Assembly (NCBI GenBank): GCA_000830255.1 | Contig: JQIT01000002.1 | Coordinates: forward strand, 245,020 to 309,019 | Length of the DNA: 64,000 nt | Source of the DNA: Sulfuricurvum sp. PC08-66 | Lineage (GTDB): Bacteria; Campylobacterota; Campylobacteria; Campylobacterales; Sulfurimonadaceae | Direction of reading: 5' to 3' | Part shown: positions 45,985-55,236 of the stretch, in pieces | How positions within the stretch are numbered: position 1 is the stretch's first letter | Layout: every line of letters begins with the position of its first letter | Notes under the pieces: generated by a model | The model's input: the letters and a program-made list of their open reading frames with translations, nothing else | Databases searched by the model: none | What the model was told of the DNA's origin: nothing | Position numbers and translations under genes: made by a program

Positions 45985-46655
45985 ACATTCTCTTTAGCCC
46001 CTCACAAACCAAACGTCAAGGGGGTCAGAGTGACGCTTCATGGAGCTTGGAAAAACTCTTTTTGTCCCAATATGCCCATCGAGACCCTATCGTAGAGCGT
46101 TACAATGCACTTTTTGGCGCGTGGGATACCTCCATGCTCATGCCTGCTGTGCTACGCTACGATGGTGTCGCGTATGACTATCTGAACTACGAGGGTCTAC
46201 CCATCGATGCCCAAAACTACCTCGACACGCATCTCGTTATCTTCAGCGATTTGCTTGGAAGCGTGCTAGGAGGCGATTTGATTGGATTGTATCGCCTAAA
46301 GCAAGGGGGCAAACTTGCAGAGATAGCTATCGACAAGCACTACCGCACGCATACCCAAACTGCGCTCGATGCCTATTTAGCTAATGCTCCTCTTTTGGAT
46401 TTGCGTGCAGGCATTTATGACAAATTTTTTGCTCCCACTATCGCACACACCACTGTGCGCTTTTTAAAAGAGGGAAAAATTATCAGCCACTGGGCAAAAG
46501 CCTATCGAGGCGTATTGGCTCGCCATGTTGCTCTACATAAGCCAAAAACCCTCGAAGCGCTCGCCTTAGAGTTGCCCTCATCGATGCAGTTAATCGATGT
46601 CACGCACAAAGCACTGCAAACTCAATGGACTATTGCACTAGGAGCATCGACATGA
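45981..46655 (+). CDS. yaaA: YaaA-family protein (peroxide stress / DNA-binding)
   Basis: A 224-residue protein related to YaaA (DUF328). It begins MNILFSPSQTKRQGG, and has YDGVAYDYLNY and IGLYRLKQGGKL as in that family. E. coli YaaA limits free iron and protects DNA during hydrogen peroxide stress. The family match is moderate: several usual motifs are changed. It overlaps both neighbours by four bases, placing it in the fabI operon. Confidence 0.72.
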   Translation: MNILFSPSQTKRQGGQSDASWSLEKLFLSQYAHRDPIVERYNALFGAWDTSMLMPAVLRYDGVAYDYLNYEGLPIDAQNYLDTHLVIFSDLLGSVLGGDLIGLYRLKQGGKLAEIAIDKHYRTHTQTALDAYLANAPLLDLRAGIYDKFFAPTIAHTTVRFLKEGKIISHWAKAYRGVLARHVALHKPKTLEALALELPSSMQLIDVTHKALQTQWTIALGAST

Positions 46656-47146
46656 AAAGCACCCCTAAACCCCTTATTATCTCTTTTGAGAAGCTCGACG
46701 ACCTTGCCAAACGGGTCAATTTTTTCAACACGATGCGCGACCATCAGCGCTCCCGTGTCTTACGTCAATTATCTTCCAACATTTATGCCTATAAAAAAGG
46801 GGAGCAGATTCTGCGCGAAGGAGATGATGACACCGATATGTATATTTTGCTCTCTGGTAGTGTCACCGTCGCCAAGGGCAAAGATGAATTTTTTCCTTTG
46901 GGCACCATCGTAGCAGGCGATTTTTTTGGTGAAATCTCTTTTATTATGAAAAACAGACGCTTAGCCTCCGTCGTTGCCAACGAAGATTGCATTGTACTGA
47001 GACTCTGCGATGAGCATTTTGGCACGTTAGAGTTGCCTATTCAAATGGCCATCAAAGACAAAATATTGGTCAAACTTATCACTCGACTCGACAAAATGAA
47101 CAAACAAGTCATCGAGCTACACCAAAATAACGCTATTGCGCTATAG
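46652..47146 (+). CDS. Stand-alone cyclic nucleotide-binding domain protein
   Basis: A 164-residue protein made of one cyclic-nucleotide-binding beta-roll (KKGEQILREGDDDTDMYILL, then AGDFFGEISFI and ASVVANEDC) followed by a helix. There is no DNA-binding or kinase domain, so it may be a regulatory partner or may not bind a nucleotide at all. The ATG at 46652 overlaps the stop of the YaaA-like gene and follows AGGAG. Confidence 0.85.
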   Translation: MKSTPKPLIISFEKLDDLAKRVNFFNTMRDHQRSRVLRQLSSNIYAYKKGEQILREGDDDTDMYILLSGSVTVAKGKDEFFPLGTIVAGDFFGEISFIMKNRRLASVVANEDCIVLRLCDEHFGTLELPIQMAIKDKILVKLITRLDKMNKQVIELHQNNAIAL

Positions 47147-47183
47147 CCCAAGGCACTTTTTACAAAAAGACTTAAATTACAGC

Positions 47184-47317
47184 TATAATACCCGCGATGA
47201 AAGATGAGGCAAGAGTTCATCTTTGGTGTGCGGCCTAAGTGTGCTACTAAATGAATGCCAAGACTCCCCGTTTGATTCCACTTTCGCAAGAAGTGTATTT
47301 TTATACAAGGTACTACA
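47184..47317 (+). promoter_or_regulatory. Promoter and long leader of the cold-shock gene
   Basis: TATAAT at 47184-47189 gives a leader of about 120 bases. The leader holds a CACTT/AAGTG hairpin (47279-47295) followed by a T-rich stretch close to the start codon. Long structured leaders are typical of cspA-type mRNAs, where they act as temperature switches. Confidence 0.5.
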
Positions 47318-47536
47318 ATGGCAGATTTGCTAAACGGAACCGTTAAATGGTTCAATGACGAAAAAGGCTTTGGATTTATCCAACAAGAAAATGGCGGTAA
47401 AGATGTATTCGTACACTTTCGTCAAGTAAACCGCAATGGTCAAGGTCGTGTCACACTTCGCGAAGGTCAACGTGTCACATTCGAAGTAGGCGAGGGTCAA
47501 AAAGGTCCTCAAGCTGAAAACGTAACAGCGCTCTAA
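47318..47536 (+). CDS. Cold-shock domain protein (CspA family)
   Basis: A 72-residue single cold-shock domain that binds single-stranded RNA and DNA. Both RNA-binding motifs are present: KGFGFI (RNP1) and DVFVHF (RNP2). It acts as an RNA chaperone at low temperature or during growth changes. It stands alone between its own promoter and leader upstream and a hairpin terminator downstream. Confidence 0.97.
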   Translation: MADLLNGTVKWFNDEKGFGFIQQENGGKDVFVHFRQVNRNGQGRVTLREGQRVTFEVGEGQKGPQAENVTAL

Positions 47537-47543
47537 AACTTCT

Positions 47544-47583
47544 GCGCCCCTCCTTGGAGGGCGTGCAAATCTCTCTTTTTTCC
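47544..47583 (+). terminator. Terminator of the cold-shock gene
   Basis: GCGCCCCTCC and GGAGGGCGTGC pair around TT with one bulge, followed after a few bases by a run of T residues near 47575-47583. A clear rho-independent terminator. Confidence 0.75.
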
Positions 47584-47670
47584 CACTTTTTTTCTTTCTC
47601 TCACTTAAAACGCTATCATACGCCAACTGTTTTGCACCACATCGATTTTGTGCCTTACCCAAGGATTGTC

Positions 47671-48291
47671 ATGCGTTATCGTCGTTGGCTACTACTTTTG
47701 GAGATGGTTCTGCTTTTTGTCTTACCACCCCTTCTTATACTGACTCAAATTTTGCCACCTTGGTTTATCATCCCTGGCTTATGGATATTAACCTTTTATG
47801 CCATAGGCATACTGCGTTTGGCAAATGTTCCTCTTTTTGAAAACTCTTCTTGGGGCAATCGCAAGATGCTAGGACGCTTTGCAACGATAAGCATCATTGG
47901 CTTCACTCTCCTTTTTCTCATTAACTTCACCTACCTTTTCGAGCTTATCGATAAAAATGTTTGGGCTTGGCTAGCGGTAATGATTTTTTATCCCCTCTTT
48001 TCTGCCCTGCCTCAAGAGATTCTCTATCGACGCTTCTTCTTTTTCCGCTACCGCTACGTGGTTGACCATCGATGGCTTTTTTGGGCAAGTGCGTTGCTTT
48101 TTGCTTATGCACATCTACCTTATGCCAATGAGATTGCACTTTTTGGAAGTTTTGTTGGGGGAATGTTTTTTACGCAGAGTTATTTAGCCACACGCAGCGT
48201 CAAAGCCGCGTGGCTAGAGCACAGTCTCTATGGGATGGTGATATTCACCTCAGGACTGGGGCACTACTTTTATCACGGAAATATTGGTTAG
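47671..48291 (+). CDS. CPBP-family intramembrane protease
   Basis: A 206-residue membrane protein with about six helices, of the CPBP (Abi) family related to Rce1 proteases. Motif 1 is PQEILYRRFFF; the usual first glutamate of EExxxR is Gln, the second is kept. Motif 2 (FAYAHL) holds the zinc histidine and another histidine lies in EHSLYG. ATG at 47671 follows AAGGA. It converges on nusA with only one base between. Substrates are unknown. Confidence 0.82.
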   Translation: MRYRRWLLLLEMVLLFVLPPLLILTQILPPWFIIPGLWILTFYAIGILRLANVPLFENSSWGNRKMLGRFATISIIGFTLLFLINFTYLFELIDKNVWAWLAVMIFYPLFSALPQEILYRRFFFFRYRYVVDHRWLFWASALLFAYAHLPYANEIALFGSFVGGMFFTQSYLATRSVKAAWLEHSLYGMVIFTSGLGHYFYHGNIG

Positions 48292-48292
48292 C

Positions 48293-49414
48293 TTACATAT
48301 TGAAAAGTGCTTCGAGGCTATCGACACTCTCACGTTTCTCTTCTACGCGCTCTGACGTACTCATTGTGCTACCACCAATCTCTTTGAGCTCGATTTCGTA
48401 CCCTGTGAGCATACTTGCCAATCGAATATTGATACCCGATTTGCCAATAGCTTTGGATTTTTGATCCGCTGGCAAGGTCACGATAGCTTTGTTACCCTCG
48501 ATAGCTACCGTGGTAATAATCGCTGGACTCATCGCACGTGCGATGAAAATTTCAGGCACTTGTGTGTACTCGATACAGTCGATATTTTCGCCCATCAATT
48601 CAGCACTCACCGCATTGATACGTACCCCTTTGACACCTACGGTAGAGCCTACTGCATCGACACGTGGATGCAGTGAGAGCAGAGCAATTTTAGCGCGCTC
48701 TCCTGGGATACGTGCACTTCGCTCGATGCTAACCAAATTGTCTTTGATCTCTGGCACCTCAAGCTCCAAAAGTGCCTCCAAAAATTTGGGTGTTGTGCGT
48801 GATACCTCAAGCACCATACCATCGTTTTTGGAGATGTTAATTTTGCGAAGTACTGACGAGACTACATCACCTGACTTAAATTTCTCACCCTTGATGCGGT
48901 TTTTGCGAGGTAAAACGGCGCGAATCTCATCGATTTCAATATAAGTATTCTCTTCGTGATCGATGCGTGTCACGCGACCAGTAATGAGCTGTCCTACCAT
49001 GTCTTGGTATTTGGCATAGAGTTGATCCTCTACGAGGCGTTGTACATGAAACTCTATCTCTCGAAAAAGCACCGAAGCGCCTGTGCGACCCATCTTTTCA
49101 AAATCATGTTCATAGCGTAATTGGTCATCAATTTCAACATCAGGGTCAAGTGCGACAGCATCACTGAGAGCAATAATATTTGGGTCTTTGTACTGCGCAA
49201 AAAGACGCTCATCATTGTCGGCAACTACGGTGATTATTTGATAAATATGGGTTCTTTTTTCATAATTGTCAATCTCTGCTTCGAAGGTGAAATTCTCGTT
49301 TATCATCTTTTGAGCAGTGCGTTCCAAAGCATTTTTGATAGCCTTGGTAACGACATCAGGAGTGAGTCCTTTTTCATGCGCTATCGACTCAATAATGTCT
49401 ACAATTTTTTCCAT
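48293..49414 (-). CDS. nusA: Transcription termination/antitermination factor NusA
   Basis: A 373-residue RNA polymerase-associated factor. The N-terminal polymerase-binding domain (about 1-125), an S1 domain (GQLITGRVTRID onwards) and two KH domains (LSLHPRVDAVGSTVGVKGVR; ADQKSKAIGKSGINIRLAS) are in the normal order. The C-terminal acidic repeats of E. coli NusA are absent, as usual in this phylum. ATG has AAAGGA upstream. Confidence 0.97.
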   Translation of the reverse strand: MEKIVDIIESIAHEKGLTPDVVTKAIKNALERTAQKMINENFTFEAEIDNYEKRTHIYQIITVVADNDERLFAQYKDPNIIALSDAVALDPDVEIDDQLRYEHDFEKMGRTGASVLFREIEFHVQRLVEDQLYAKYQDMVGQLITGRVTRIDHEENTYIEIDEIRAVLPRKNRIKGEKFKSGDVVSSVLRKINISKNDGMVLEVSRTTPKFLEALLELEVPEIKDNLVSIERSARIPGERAKIALLSLHPRVDAVGSTVGVKGVRINAVSAELMGENIDCIEYTQVPEIFIARAMSPAIITTVAIEGNKAIVTLPADQKSKAIGKSGINIRLASMLTGYEIELKEIGGSTMSTSERVEEKRESVDSLEALFNM

Positions 49415-49550
49415 AAATAATCCTTTTCTCTTCTTGATTTTTGTGTATTCCGTGAGTTTTTGTGGGAATAAGCAGTAGAGAGTCTCTGCTGTTTAGGGGT
49501 TTGAAAGGGTACTCCAAGATAGCTTTATCGTTCTTTAATGGAAGCTTGAC

Positions 49551-49556
49551 TATAAT
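49551..49556 (+). promoter_or_regulatory. -10 element before the HP0268-like gene
   Basis: A perfect TATAAT lies 46 bases before the ATG at 49597, in the 182-base divergent gap with nusA. It likely drives the HP0268-like to PilO-like unit. No -35 is clear. Confidence 0.5.
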
Positions 49557-49596
49557 CAGCCTTACTTATAACACCATCCAAAACATCGAGGAAATC

Positions 49597-49842
49597 ATGG
49601 AACTTAAATTAGCACGTACAGAGCTATCCGCCAAACCCAAAACCATAAAAGTCGAAAAAATCGAAGAGAATTTAGCCAAAGAGAAGCAACTTATCCTCTA
49701 TTTTGACAAAGAGAATTCACACAAAGATTTAGTCGAATTGGTCGAGCATTTTGAAGCAAAAGATATCAGTATCTATTTCCGTGAAGTGCGCTATGGACTT
49801 GCGGACAATGAGTACCTTTACGAAGTGCACATTCTTAACTAA
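49597..49842 (+). CDS. HP0268-family small protein (putative nuclease)
   Basis: An 81-residue protein matching the HP0268 family limited to Campylobacterota (ILYFDKENSHKDLVELVEHF, then FREVRYGLADNEYLYEVHI). The Helicobacter protein was reported to nick DNA; that activity is not proved for this one. ATG at 49597 is chosen because it gives the family's length. It lies three bases before miaB, the same neighbour as in Helicobacter, so the two are cotranscribed. Confidence 0.88.
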   Translation: MELKLARTELSAKPKTIKVEKIEENLAKEKQLILYFDKENSHKDLVELVEHFEAKDISIYFREVRYGLADNEYLYEVHILN

Positions 49843-49845
49843 TCG

Positions 49846-51144
49846 ATGAGTAAAAAACTCTTTATTGAGACCTTCGGGTGCGCGATGAACACGCGCGACA
49901 GTGAACATATGATTGCGGAGCTCAACAAAGAGGAGCCTTACGAACTCACCATGGACGCTTCACAAGCTGACCTTATTTTGGTCAACACCTGTAGCGTACG
50001 CGAAAAACCTGTCCAAAAGCTCTTTTCGGAGCTAGGACAATACAAAAAGCAAAAAAAAGAGGGCGCCAAAATAGGCGTGACGGGGTGTACGGCTAGCCAT
50101 TTGGGTGCGCAAATCATCCAAAAAGCTCCCTACGTCGATTTCGTCCTTGGGGCGCGCAACGTCTCCAAACTCGCCCACGCTCTTCACACCCCCAAAGCGG
50201 TCGAAATCGATATCGATTACGACGAGAGTCAATACGCCTTTGGTGAATACCGCTCCAATCCCCTCAAAGCTTATATCAATATCTCCATCGGATGCGACAA
50301 ACAGTGCACCTTTTGTATCGTGCCACACACCCGTGGTGACGAGATTTCCATCCCTCAAGAGCTTATCCTACGTGAAGCACAACGTGCCGTCGATAGTGGC
50401 GCCAAAGAGCTCTTCTTGTTGGGACAAAATGTCAACAATTACGGTCGAAGATTCAGTGACAATAGTCAAAAAAGCTCCTTCACGCAGCTACTACGCGAGG
50501 TGAGTCGCATCGATGGCGTGGAGCGTATTCGCTTTACTTCACCCCATCCTTTGCACATGGACGATGCCTTTTTGGAGGAGTTTGCCTCCAATGACAAAAT
50601 CTGCAAATCGATGCACATGCCACTACAATCAGGCTCCACGGCGATACTGCACGCCATGAAACGTGGCTACACCCAAGAGTGGTTTCTCAACCGCGCCAAA
50701 AAACTGCGCCAGATGGTTCCCAATGTCCATATCAGCACCGATATTATCGTCGCGTTCCCTGGGGAGAGCCTAGAGGATTTTGAAGCGACACTCGATGTGA
50801 TGCGCGAGGTGCAATTTGAGCAAATTTTTAGCTTCAAATACTCTCCACGCCCCCATACAGCAGCCATACACCTGCCCAATGCTATCGAGGAGGCAGAGGC
50901 TTCACGTCGATTGACGCAGTTACAAGCGCTCAACGATGAACTCTTGGATACCTTAGCCGCCAAACGCGTGGGAAATCGCGAAAGGGTACTTTTTGAGGAG
51001 CTAAAGAGCGATGGCTACGTCCAAGGACGTGCTGACTCCAACATGCTCATCAAGGTCAAAGGGAGTGAGGAGTTACTAGGTACGCTTCGCGACGTGGAGA
51101 TTACCCAAGCAGGGCGTGTGGGCAATGTCGCAAAGCTTCTCTAA
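49846..51144 (+). CDS. miaB: tRNA-2-methylthio-N6-dimethylallyladenosine synthase MiaB
   Basis: A 432-residue radical-SAM methylthiotransferase that modifies A37 of tRNAs reading codons that begin with U. The N-terminal cluster cysteines are in FGCAMN, NTCSVRE and TGCTAS, the radical-SAM triad is CDKQCTFC, and a TRAM domain ends the protein. It is the second gene in the unit that starts at 49597. Confidence 0.98.
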   Translation: MSKKLFIETFGCAMNTRDSEHMIAELNKEEPYELTMDASQADLILVNTCSVREKPVQKLFSELGQYKKQKKEGAKIGVTGCTASHLGAQIIQKAPYVDFVLGARNVSKLAHALHTPKAVEIDIDYDESQYAFGEYRSNPLKAYINISIGCDKQCTFCIVPHTRGDEISIPQELILREAQRAVDSGAKELFLLGQNVNNYGRRFSDNSQKSSFTQLLREVSRIDGVERIRFTSPHPLHMDDAFLEEFASNDKICKSMHMPLQSGSTAILHAMKRGYTQEWFLNRAKKLRQMVPNVHISTDIIVAFPGESLEDFEATLDVMREVQFEQIFSFKYSPRPHTAAIHLPNAIEEAEASRRLTQLQALNDELLDTLAAKRVGNRERVLFEELKSDGYVQGRADSNMLIKVKGSEELLGTLRDVEITQAGRVGNVAKLL

Positions 51145-51769
51145 GCGCCTCAAAACGCGCCTAAACTTTATCCTCATTCCTTTTATCGCGCAGATTCTCA
51201 TTCGTCTCATCTATTGGAGTGCCAAAAAAGTGCTTCACGCACCCTCGACACTCCCCGATACACCCATGGTCATTGCCTTTTGGCATGGCGATTTGCTCAT
51301 GCAAAACTACGCCCCAAAACATCTCAAAACACTCTCCCCCAAGCGCCCCATCGCCATCATCGCAAGCGAACACAAAGATGGCGCACTCATTGCACGCGCA
51401 ATGAACTATTTTGGAATCCAAACTATTGCGGGGTCTAGCAGTCGAGGTGCCGCAAAAGCACTGCGCAACGCGCTTCAGTTTTTGGGTGCAGGTGGGCATG
51501 TGATGATTACCCCCGATGGTCCTAGAGGTCCTAGACACTCTGTAGCCAACGGTACCATCATCATGGCGCAAAAAGAGCGCATACCTATTCTCATCCATCA
51601 ATGCATCCCAAACCGCTATTGGCGCATCAACTCATGGGACCAATTCATCATCCCCAAGCCCTTTTGTACGCTAGAATTTTTCATACAAGAGCCTTTGAAT
51701 CTTGTCGATCTACCCCTAGAAGATGCCAAAAAAATTCTGCACGAGAGGCTTCTACAGCATGCGCTATAA
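51125..51769 (+). CDS. DUF374 lysophospholipid acyltransferase-like protein
   Basis: A 214-residue membrane-associated protein of the DUF374 group of the LPLAT superfamily. Markers are [37 protein letters not shown] and [11 protein letters not shown]. Members transfer acyl chains to lipid A or phospholipid precursors, but the exact substrate of this group is not settled. ATG at 51125 lies inside the end of miaB, and its end overlaps the next gene by 11 bases. Confidence 0.9.
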   Translation: MSQSFSKRLKTRLNFILIPFIAQILIRLIYWSAKKVLHAPSTLPDTPMVIAFWHGDLLMQNYAPKHLKTLSPKRPIAIIASEHKDGALIARAMNYFGIQTIAGSSSRGAAKALRNALQFLGAGGHVMITPDGPRGPRHSVANGTIIMAQKERIPILIHQCIPNRYWRINSWDQFIIPKPFCTLEFFIQEPLNLVDLPLEDAKKILHERLLQHAL

Positions 51770-52220
51770 ACTCTTTTTTCTCTTTTTTGCACTTGTGCTC
51801 TTTACTGTTTTTGGGCTCTTTTTTCTCCTCTCTGACTCCTACAAGCGCTCTTTGGAAGCCAAAGTACTCTACATGAGAGGCGACTATGCCCAAGCACAAC
51901 TGCTTGCCAAAGAGGCGCATGAACTAGACACCTACAATCGTATGGCGGCGACCATTATGGCGCAAAGCAGTTTGGCATTAGAGTACGTCGCCTATATCGA
52001 AGAGGGTGAGCGCTTTTTGGCACAGATAGGCACACTGTTGCAAAAATCGCACCTCGATAAGGCGGACAAAATTCGCATCAAATTTATGGCAGATATCATG
52101 ATAGAGCGCTATCCCAAACTGACCAAAACGGTCGTCATCGATGAGACGCTGATTGCCAAAACAAATGCGCTTTTTGAAGAGTTCAAGGCGATACATGCCC
52201 GTGTCGATAGCACACTATAA
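51759..52220 (+). CDS. Single-span membrane protein, function unknown
   Basis: A 153-residue protein with one N-terminal membrane helix (about 3-25) and a helical remainder with a TPR-like pair (AKVLYMRGDYAQAQLLAKEA). It is exposed on one side of the membrane. It overlaps the acyltransferase gene by 11 bases and xerH by 26 bases, so it is cotranslated with them. I do not recognise the family. Confidence 0.8.
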   Translation: MRYKLFFLFFALVLFTVFGLFFLLSDSYKRSLEAKVLYMRGDYAQAQLLAKEAHELDTYNRMAATIMAQSSLALEYVAYIEEGERFLAQIGTLLQKSHLDKADKIRIKFMADIMIERYPKLTKTVVIDETLIAKTNALFEEFKAIHARVDSTL

Positions 52221-53028
52221 AGAACCCTTCTTGACCTATTTGGGTCAAGTACGAGGCGCCTCACCGCTCACCGTCAAGACCTACGAAATTGCCCTACGCC
52301 AGATGTTACAGCTGTGTCACGTCGAGGAGCAGCGACTCTACCTCATGCCCTTTCGCAAAGCCATCGCCACACAAAACAAAAAAACAATTACCAAAAAACT
52401 CAGCGCCGTGCGAACCTTCGTCGATTATCTCAACGAAATAGAGTCTCTCAAAATCATTTTGCGCGACGACACCCCTATCAAAGTCCCCAAATCGTTGCCA
52501 AAACCCATCGAGCACCATCACATCATGGAGGCACTCTCCCATGCCAACCCCCAAGAGTATCTCATCATTTTATTGCTCTACGGCATGGGATTGCGTATCT
52601 CGGAGCTCTCGCACATCAAGCTTGATGCTATTAAGCCTCGATGGATTCGCGTCACTGGAAAAGGGAACAAAATGCGCGATGTACCCATCACAGCACAAAT
52701 TTTTGATGCCATTGCGCACTATCGCTCACTCTATGCCCCTAGAGCCTTTTTGTTCGAGGATGAGGAGGGCAAATTAAGCGAAGATAGTTTAAGATACAAG
52801 CTCGTTAAAGCCTTTGAGAGGGTCGCAATCAAGGCCACGCCGCATCAGCTTCGTCACGCATATGCCACTCAGCTTCTCAACAGCGGTGCCAAAATCGAAG
52901 CGATAAGTGAGCTTATGGGACACGAATCGATTGCGACGACGCAAATATATACCCAATTAGCGTCCAAACAGAAGATGGCCACTTATCAACAGGCGCATCC
53001 ATTGATGACACTTAGCCCCAAGGAATAG
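52195..53028 (+). CDS. xerH: Tyrosine recombinase XerH
   Basis: A 277-residue site-specific recombinase. The catalytic residues are in place: Arg in GLRISEL, Lys in GKGNKMR, HQLRHAYA, GHESIATT and the nucleophilic Tyr in QIYTQL. Campylobacterota use a single XerH with FtsK at difH to resolve chromosome dimers. The ATG at 52195 has AAGG six bases upstream. Its place in a conserved housekeeping unit, with no phage or integron genes, argues for the chromosomal enzyme rather than a mobile-element integrase. Confidence 0.9.
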   Translation: MPVSIAHYKEPFLTYLGQVRGASPLTVKTYEIALRQMLQLCHVEEQRLYLMPFRKAIATQNKKTITKKLSAVRTFVDYLNEIESLKIILRDDTPIKVPKSLPKPIEHHHIMEALSHANPQEYLIILLLYGMGLRISELSHIKLDAIKPRWIRVTGKGNKMRDVPITAQIFDAIAHYRSLYAPRAFLFEDEEGKLSEDSLRYKLVKAFERVAIKATPHQLRHAYATQLLNSGAKIEAISELMGHESIATTQIYTQLASKQKMATYQQAHPLMTLSPKE

Positions 53029-53032
53029 ATGC

Positions 53033-54100
53033 GTGCAGCTATTAAAACGCTTTTATAAACAGGTTTATATCAACCTTGTCCTTGAAACACATATCGCTTA
53101 CGCTACGGTCATCGTCCAAAAAGGGACCCAAACCCTCTCCAAACTCTCCAAAGAGTTCATCATCACCAACGCCACGCCTACCCAAGAGATTATCGACTTC
53201 ATCGAACACCATGAACGCCGCTCACCCTTCTCCTATGTCTCACTGCTCTATACAGGAACACGCCAAAGCGGACGCGCAGGATGCAGCTCTGATGGGCATT
53301 ATGAAAATGTCGCATTGTGCTACAACGCCACCAAAAAAGAGCGAACAAAATGGAGTGCCACCATCAATGCCACAGCACTCTCTACCCTGCAAAACCATTT
53401 CAAGCAGAGTGGTATCGATTTTATCTTCTCTACGTTTTTTGTCCTTGAGCGCGCCTTTGTCAAAGAGACAATGGCACCCAAACCCCAAATGTTTGTACTC
53501 AACCTTTTTGAAGGTATTAGTGTCGCTGTTTTTGCCAATGGACAGCTCCAATATGCCACACAACTGCGTCTAGACAAGAACAAAAGCAGTGAAAATTTTG
53601 CCTCAAGCGGCAATGAAGAGCTTTCACTTGAGAGCGATAATCTGGGTGTCGATGAGCTTGATATGGATATGGACATCAACCTTGACGACGATGAAGCACT
53701 TGAGAGCTTGGATACATTTGAGGATTTGGAAGATTTAGAGGAGCTGGATGGGCTAGATACGCTCGATGAGTCCCACTCCTTTGAAGAGCCAACGATGCAC
53801 GATACGCAAAAGTTATCGCTGGATATACCCGCCACCAAAGAGAGCAACAAACTCAAAGGTGCCACCCAAAATTATCGCCGTTTTGAGCTTATCAAGCAAG
53901 CCATCGGAGATTTTTACCATGCGATGGATATCCAAAGCAGCTTTATTGAAACACTCTATGTTGCAACACTCAAAAGCGAAGAGAACGATTTGAGTAGCTA
54001 CCTACGTGATGAGCTTTTCTTGGATGTCATCGTCAAACCTATCGATTTTGACACGATTATGTTGGAGATAATCGAAGCAGAGGTGGCACATGCTTCGTAG
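53033..54100 (+). CDS. PilM/GspL-like cytoplasmic protein with acidic linker
   Basis: A 355-residue protein starting at GTG (53033) behind AAGGA. It contains a beta-rich N-terminal half and a stretch MFVLNLFEGISVAVFANG that recalls the second actin-like half of PilM. About residues 205-260 form a highly acidic, low-complexity linker. No membrane helix is seen. Followed by PilN- and PilO-like genes, it fits the inner-membrane alignment complex of type IV pili, type II secretion or the Cts transformation apparatus. The assignment comes mainly from gene order. Confidence 0.6.
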   Translation: MQLLKRFYKQVYINLVLETHIAYATVIVQKGTQTLSKLSKEFIITNATPTQEIIDFIEHHERRSPFSYVSLLYTGTRQSGRAGCSSDGHYENVALCYNATKKERTKWSATINATALSTLQNHFKQSGIDFIFSTFFVLERAFVKETMAPKPQMFVLNLFEGISVAVFANGQLQYATQLRLDKNKSSENFASSGNEELSLESDNLGVDELDMDMDINLDDDEALESLDTFEDLEDLEELDGLDTLDESHSFEEPTMHDTQKLSLDIPATKESNKLKGATQNYRRFELIKQAIGDFYHAMDIQSSFIETLYVATLKSEENDLSSYLRDELFLDVIVKPIDFDTIMLEIIEAEVAHAS

Positions 54101-54611
54101 TTTTATACGTCCGCGCCCCAAACGGCTTTTGAGTTGGGAGATCAAAATTTTACTCCTCTTTTTTGGGCTAATTTTGGCACTGCTGCTTATGACCTATGGC
54201 TATTTACGTATCCGAATGTACCTCTACGCCAGTGACGCCCAAGAGGCAATAACGCGTGTGACGCAGCTCGACAGTGCACGCACAGCGATGCAGCACCAAG
54301 TCGATTTCATCAAAAAAGAGGCACTACAAGCCAAAGATATCTACACCAACAACGAATTATTGGGACAAAGTATCAAAAACCTTTTCGATATTGTCCCCGA
54401 CAAAATCACCCTCAACAAAGCCTTCTTAGACAAAAATAGCCTCACTTTGTATGGCAAAACACCCAGCAAAGAGACCTACCAATTTATGCTTTTGGCGCCT
54501 CTACGCTCGATATTTGATCGCAGTTACACCACCTATTACCAACTGCCCAATGGCTGGTTCAACTTCGAATCGACCAACTACATCGATACCGTCAAAGAGG
54601 TCACGCCGTGA
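54090..54611 (+). CDS. PilN-like inner-membrane assembly protein
   Basis: A 173-residue protein with a short basic cytoplasmic end, one membrane helix (about 18-40), a coiled coil and a ferredoxin-like periplasmic end (LFDIVPDKITLNKAFLDK, LTLYGKTPSKETYQFM), the PilN pattern. It overlaps the PilM-like gene by 11 bases and the PilO-like gene by four. Partner secretin and ATPase genes are not in the window. Confidence 0.7.
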   Translation: MLRSFIRPRPKRLLSWEIKILLLFFGLILALLLMTYGYLRIRMYLYASDAQEAITRVTQLDSARTAMQHQVDFIKKEALQAKDIYTNNELLGQSIKNLFDIVPDKITLNKAFLDKNSLTLYGKTPSKETYQFMLLAPLRSIFDRSYTTYYQLPNGWFNFESTNYIDTVKEVTP

Positions 54612-55183
54612 ATTCACTTTTTAAAGGTCGAAACCTCATCAATATATTGCTGCTCTCCTTGGGCTTTATGGTGCTCTTTTTTGGGATGATTATTTTTATG
54701 TTCATCCCCTTGGGCAAGGCGTATAAAGAGGAGTACAAACTCTACACTGTTGAGATGCGCCTTTTGCGCGATGCCCAAGCGCACCACGATGAAGTGATGG
54801 AGACGCTCAAAAACCTCCAAGCCAAAAACCGTGCCATTATTACTGGCTACGAAAAAAGCTTCGACCCTGTAGCTTTCGATAAGCTCTACAGCCGTTTCTT
54901 CTCCAAACTCACCCTCACCCAGCTCAAAGAGCTTGAAAAAAATGATATTTTTCAAATTTATGAGGTCAATGCCTCCTCACACATCAACTCACCTGTCGAT
55001 TTTTATGAGTTTCTTTTTGCTATCAACAAAAGTGACAACATCATAAAAGTAGAGTTTCCCATTAGTTTCGTCGCCCAAGATGAACGCATTCACGCCTCGT
55101 TTCGCATGAAAGTTTACGGTGCAAATTTCGCTGATTTTGTGCCACCACCAGAGAGTGACATAAACGAAACTTTTGGTGAGTGA
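54608..55183 (+). CDS. PilO-like inner-membrane assembly protein
   Basis: A 191-residue protein with one membrane helix (about 13-36), a coiled coil and a small alpha/beta domain, the layout of PilO/GspM. It starts at GTG overlapping the previous stop (GTGA). It ends the unit begun at 49597; 53 bases follow before the glycan cassette. Confidence 0.68.
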   Translation: MNSLFKGRNLINILLLSLGFMVLFFGMIIFMFIPLGKAYKEEYKLYTVEMRLLRDAQAHHDEVMETLKNLQAKNRAIITGYEKSFDPVAFDKLYSRFFSKLTLTQLKELEKNDIFQIYEVNASSHINSPVDFYEFLFAINKSDNIIKVEFPISFVAQDERIHASFRMKVYGANFADFVPPPESDINETFGE

Positions 55184-55236
55184 TGCTATAAGTTCACCTA
55201 TTTTTCACACCCAACCACACCCCAAAGGGCTTTAAA

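Noticed and set aside
47190-47317. Possible tRNA or small RNA gene before the cold-shock gene
   Set aside because: No cloverleaf, T-loop or CCA end; it fits a cold-shock mRNA leader better.
52195-53028. Mobile-element integrase
   Set aside because: Place in a conserved unit with miaB and lack of phage, integron or repeat features favour chromosomal XerH.
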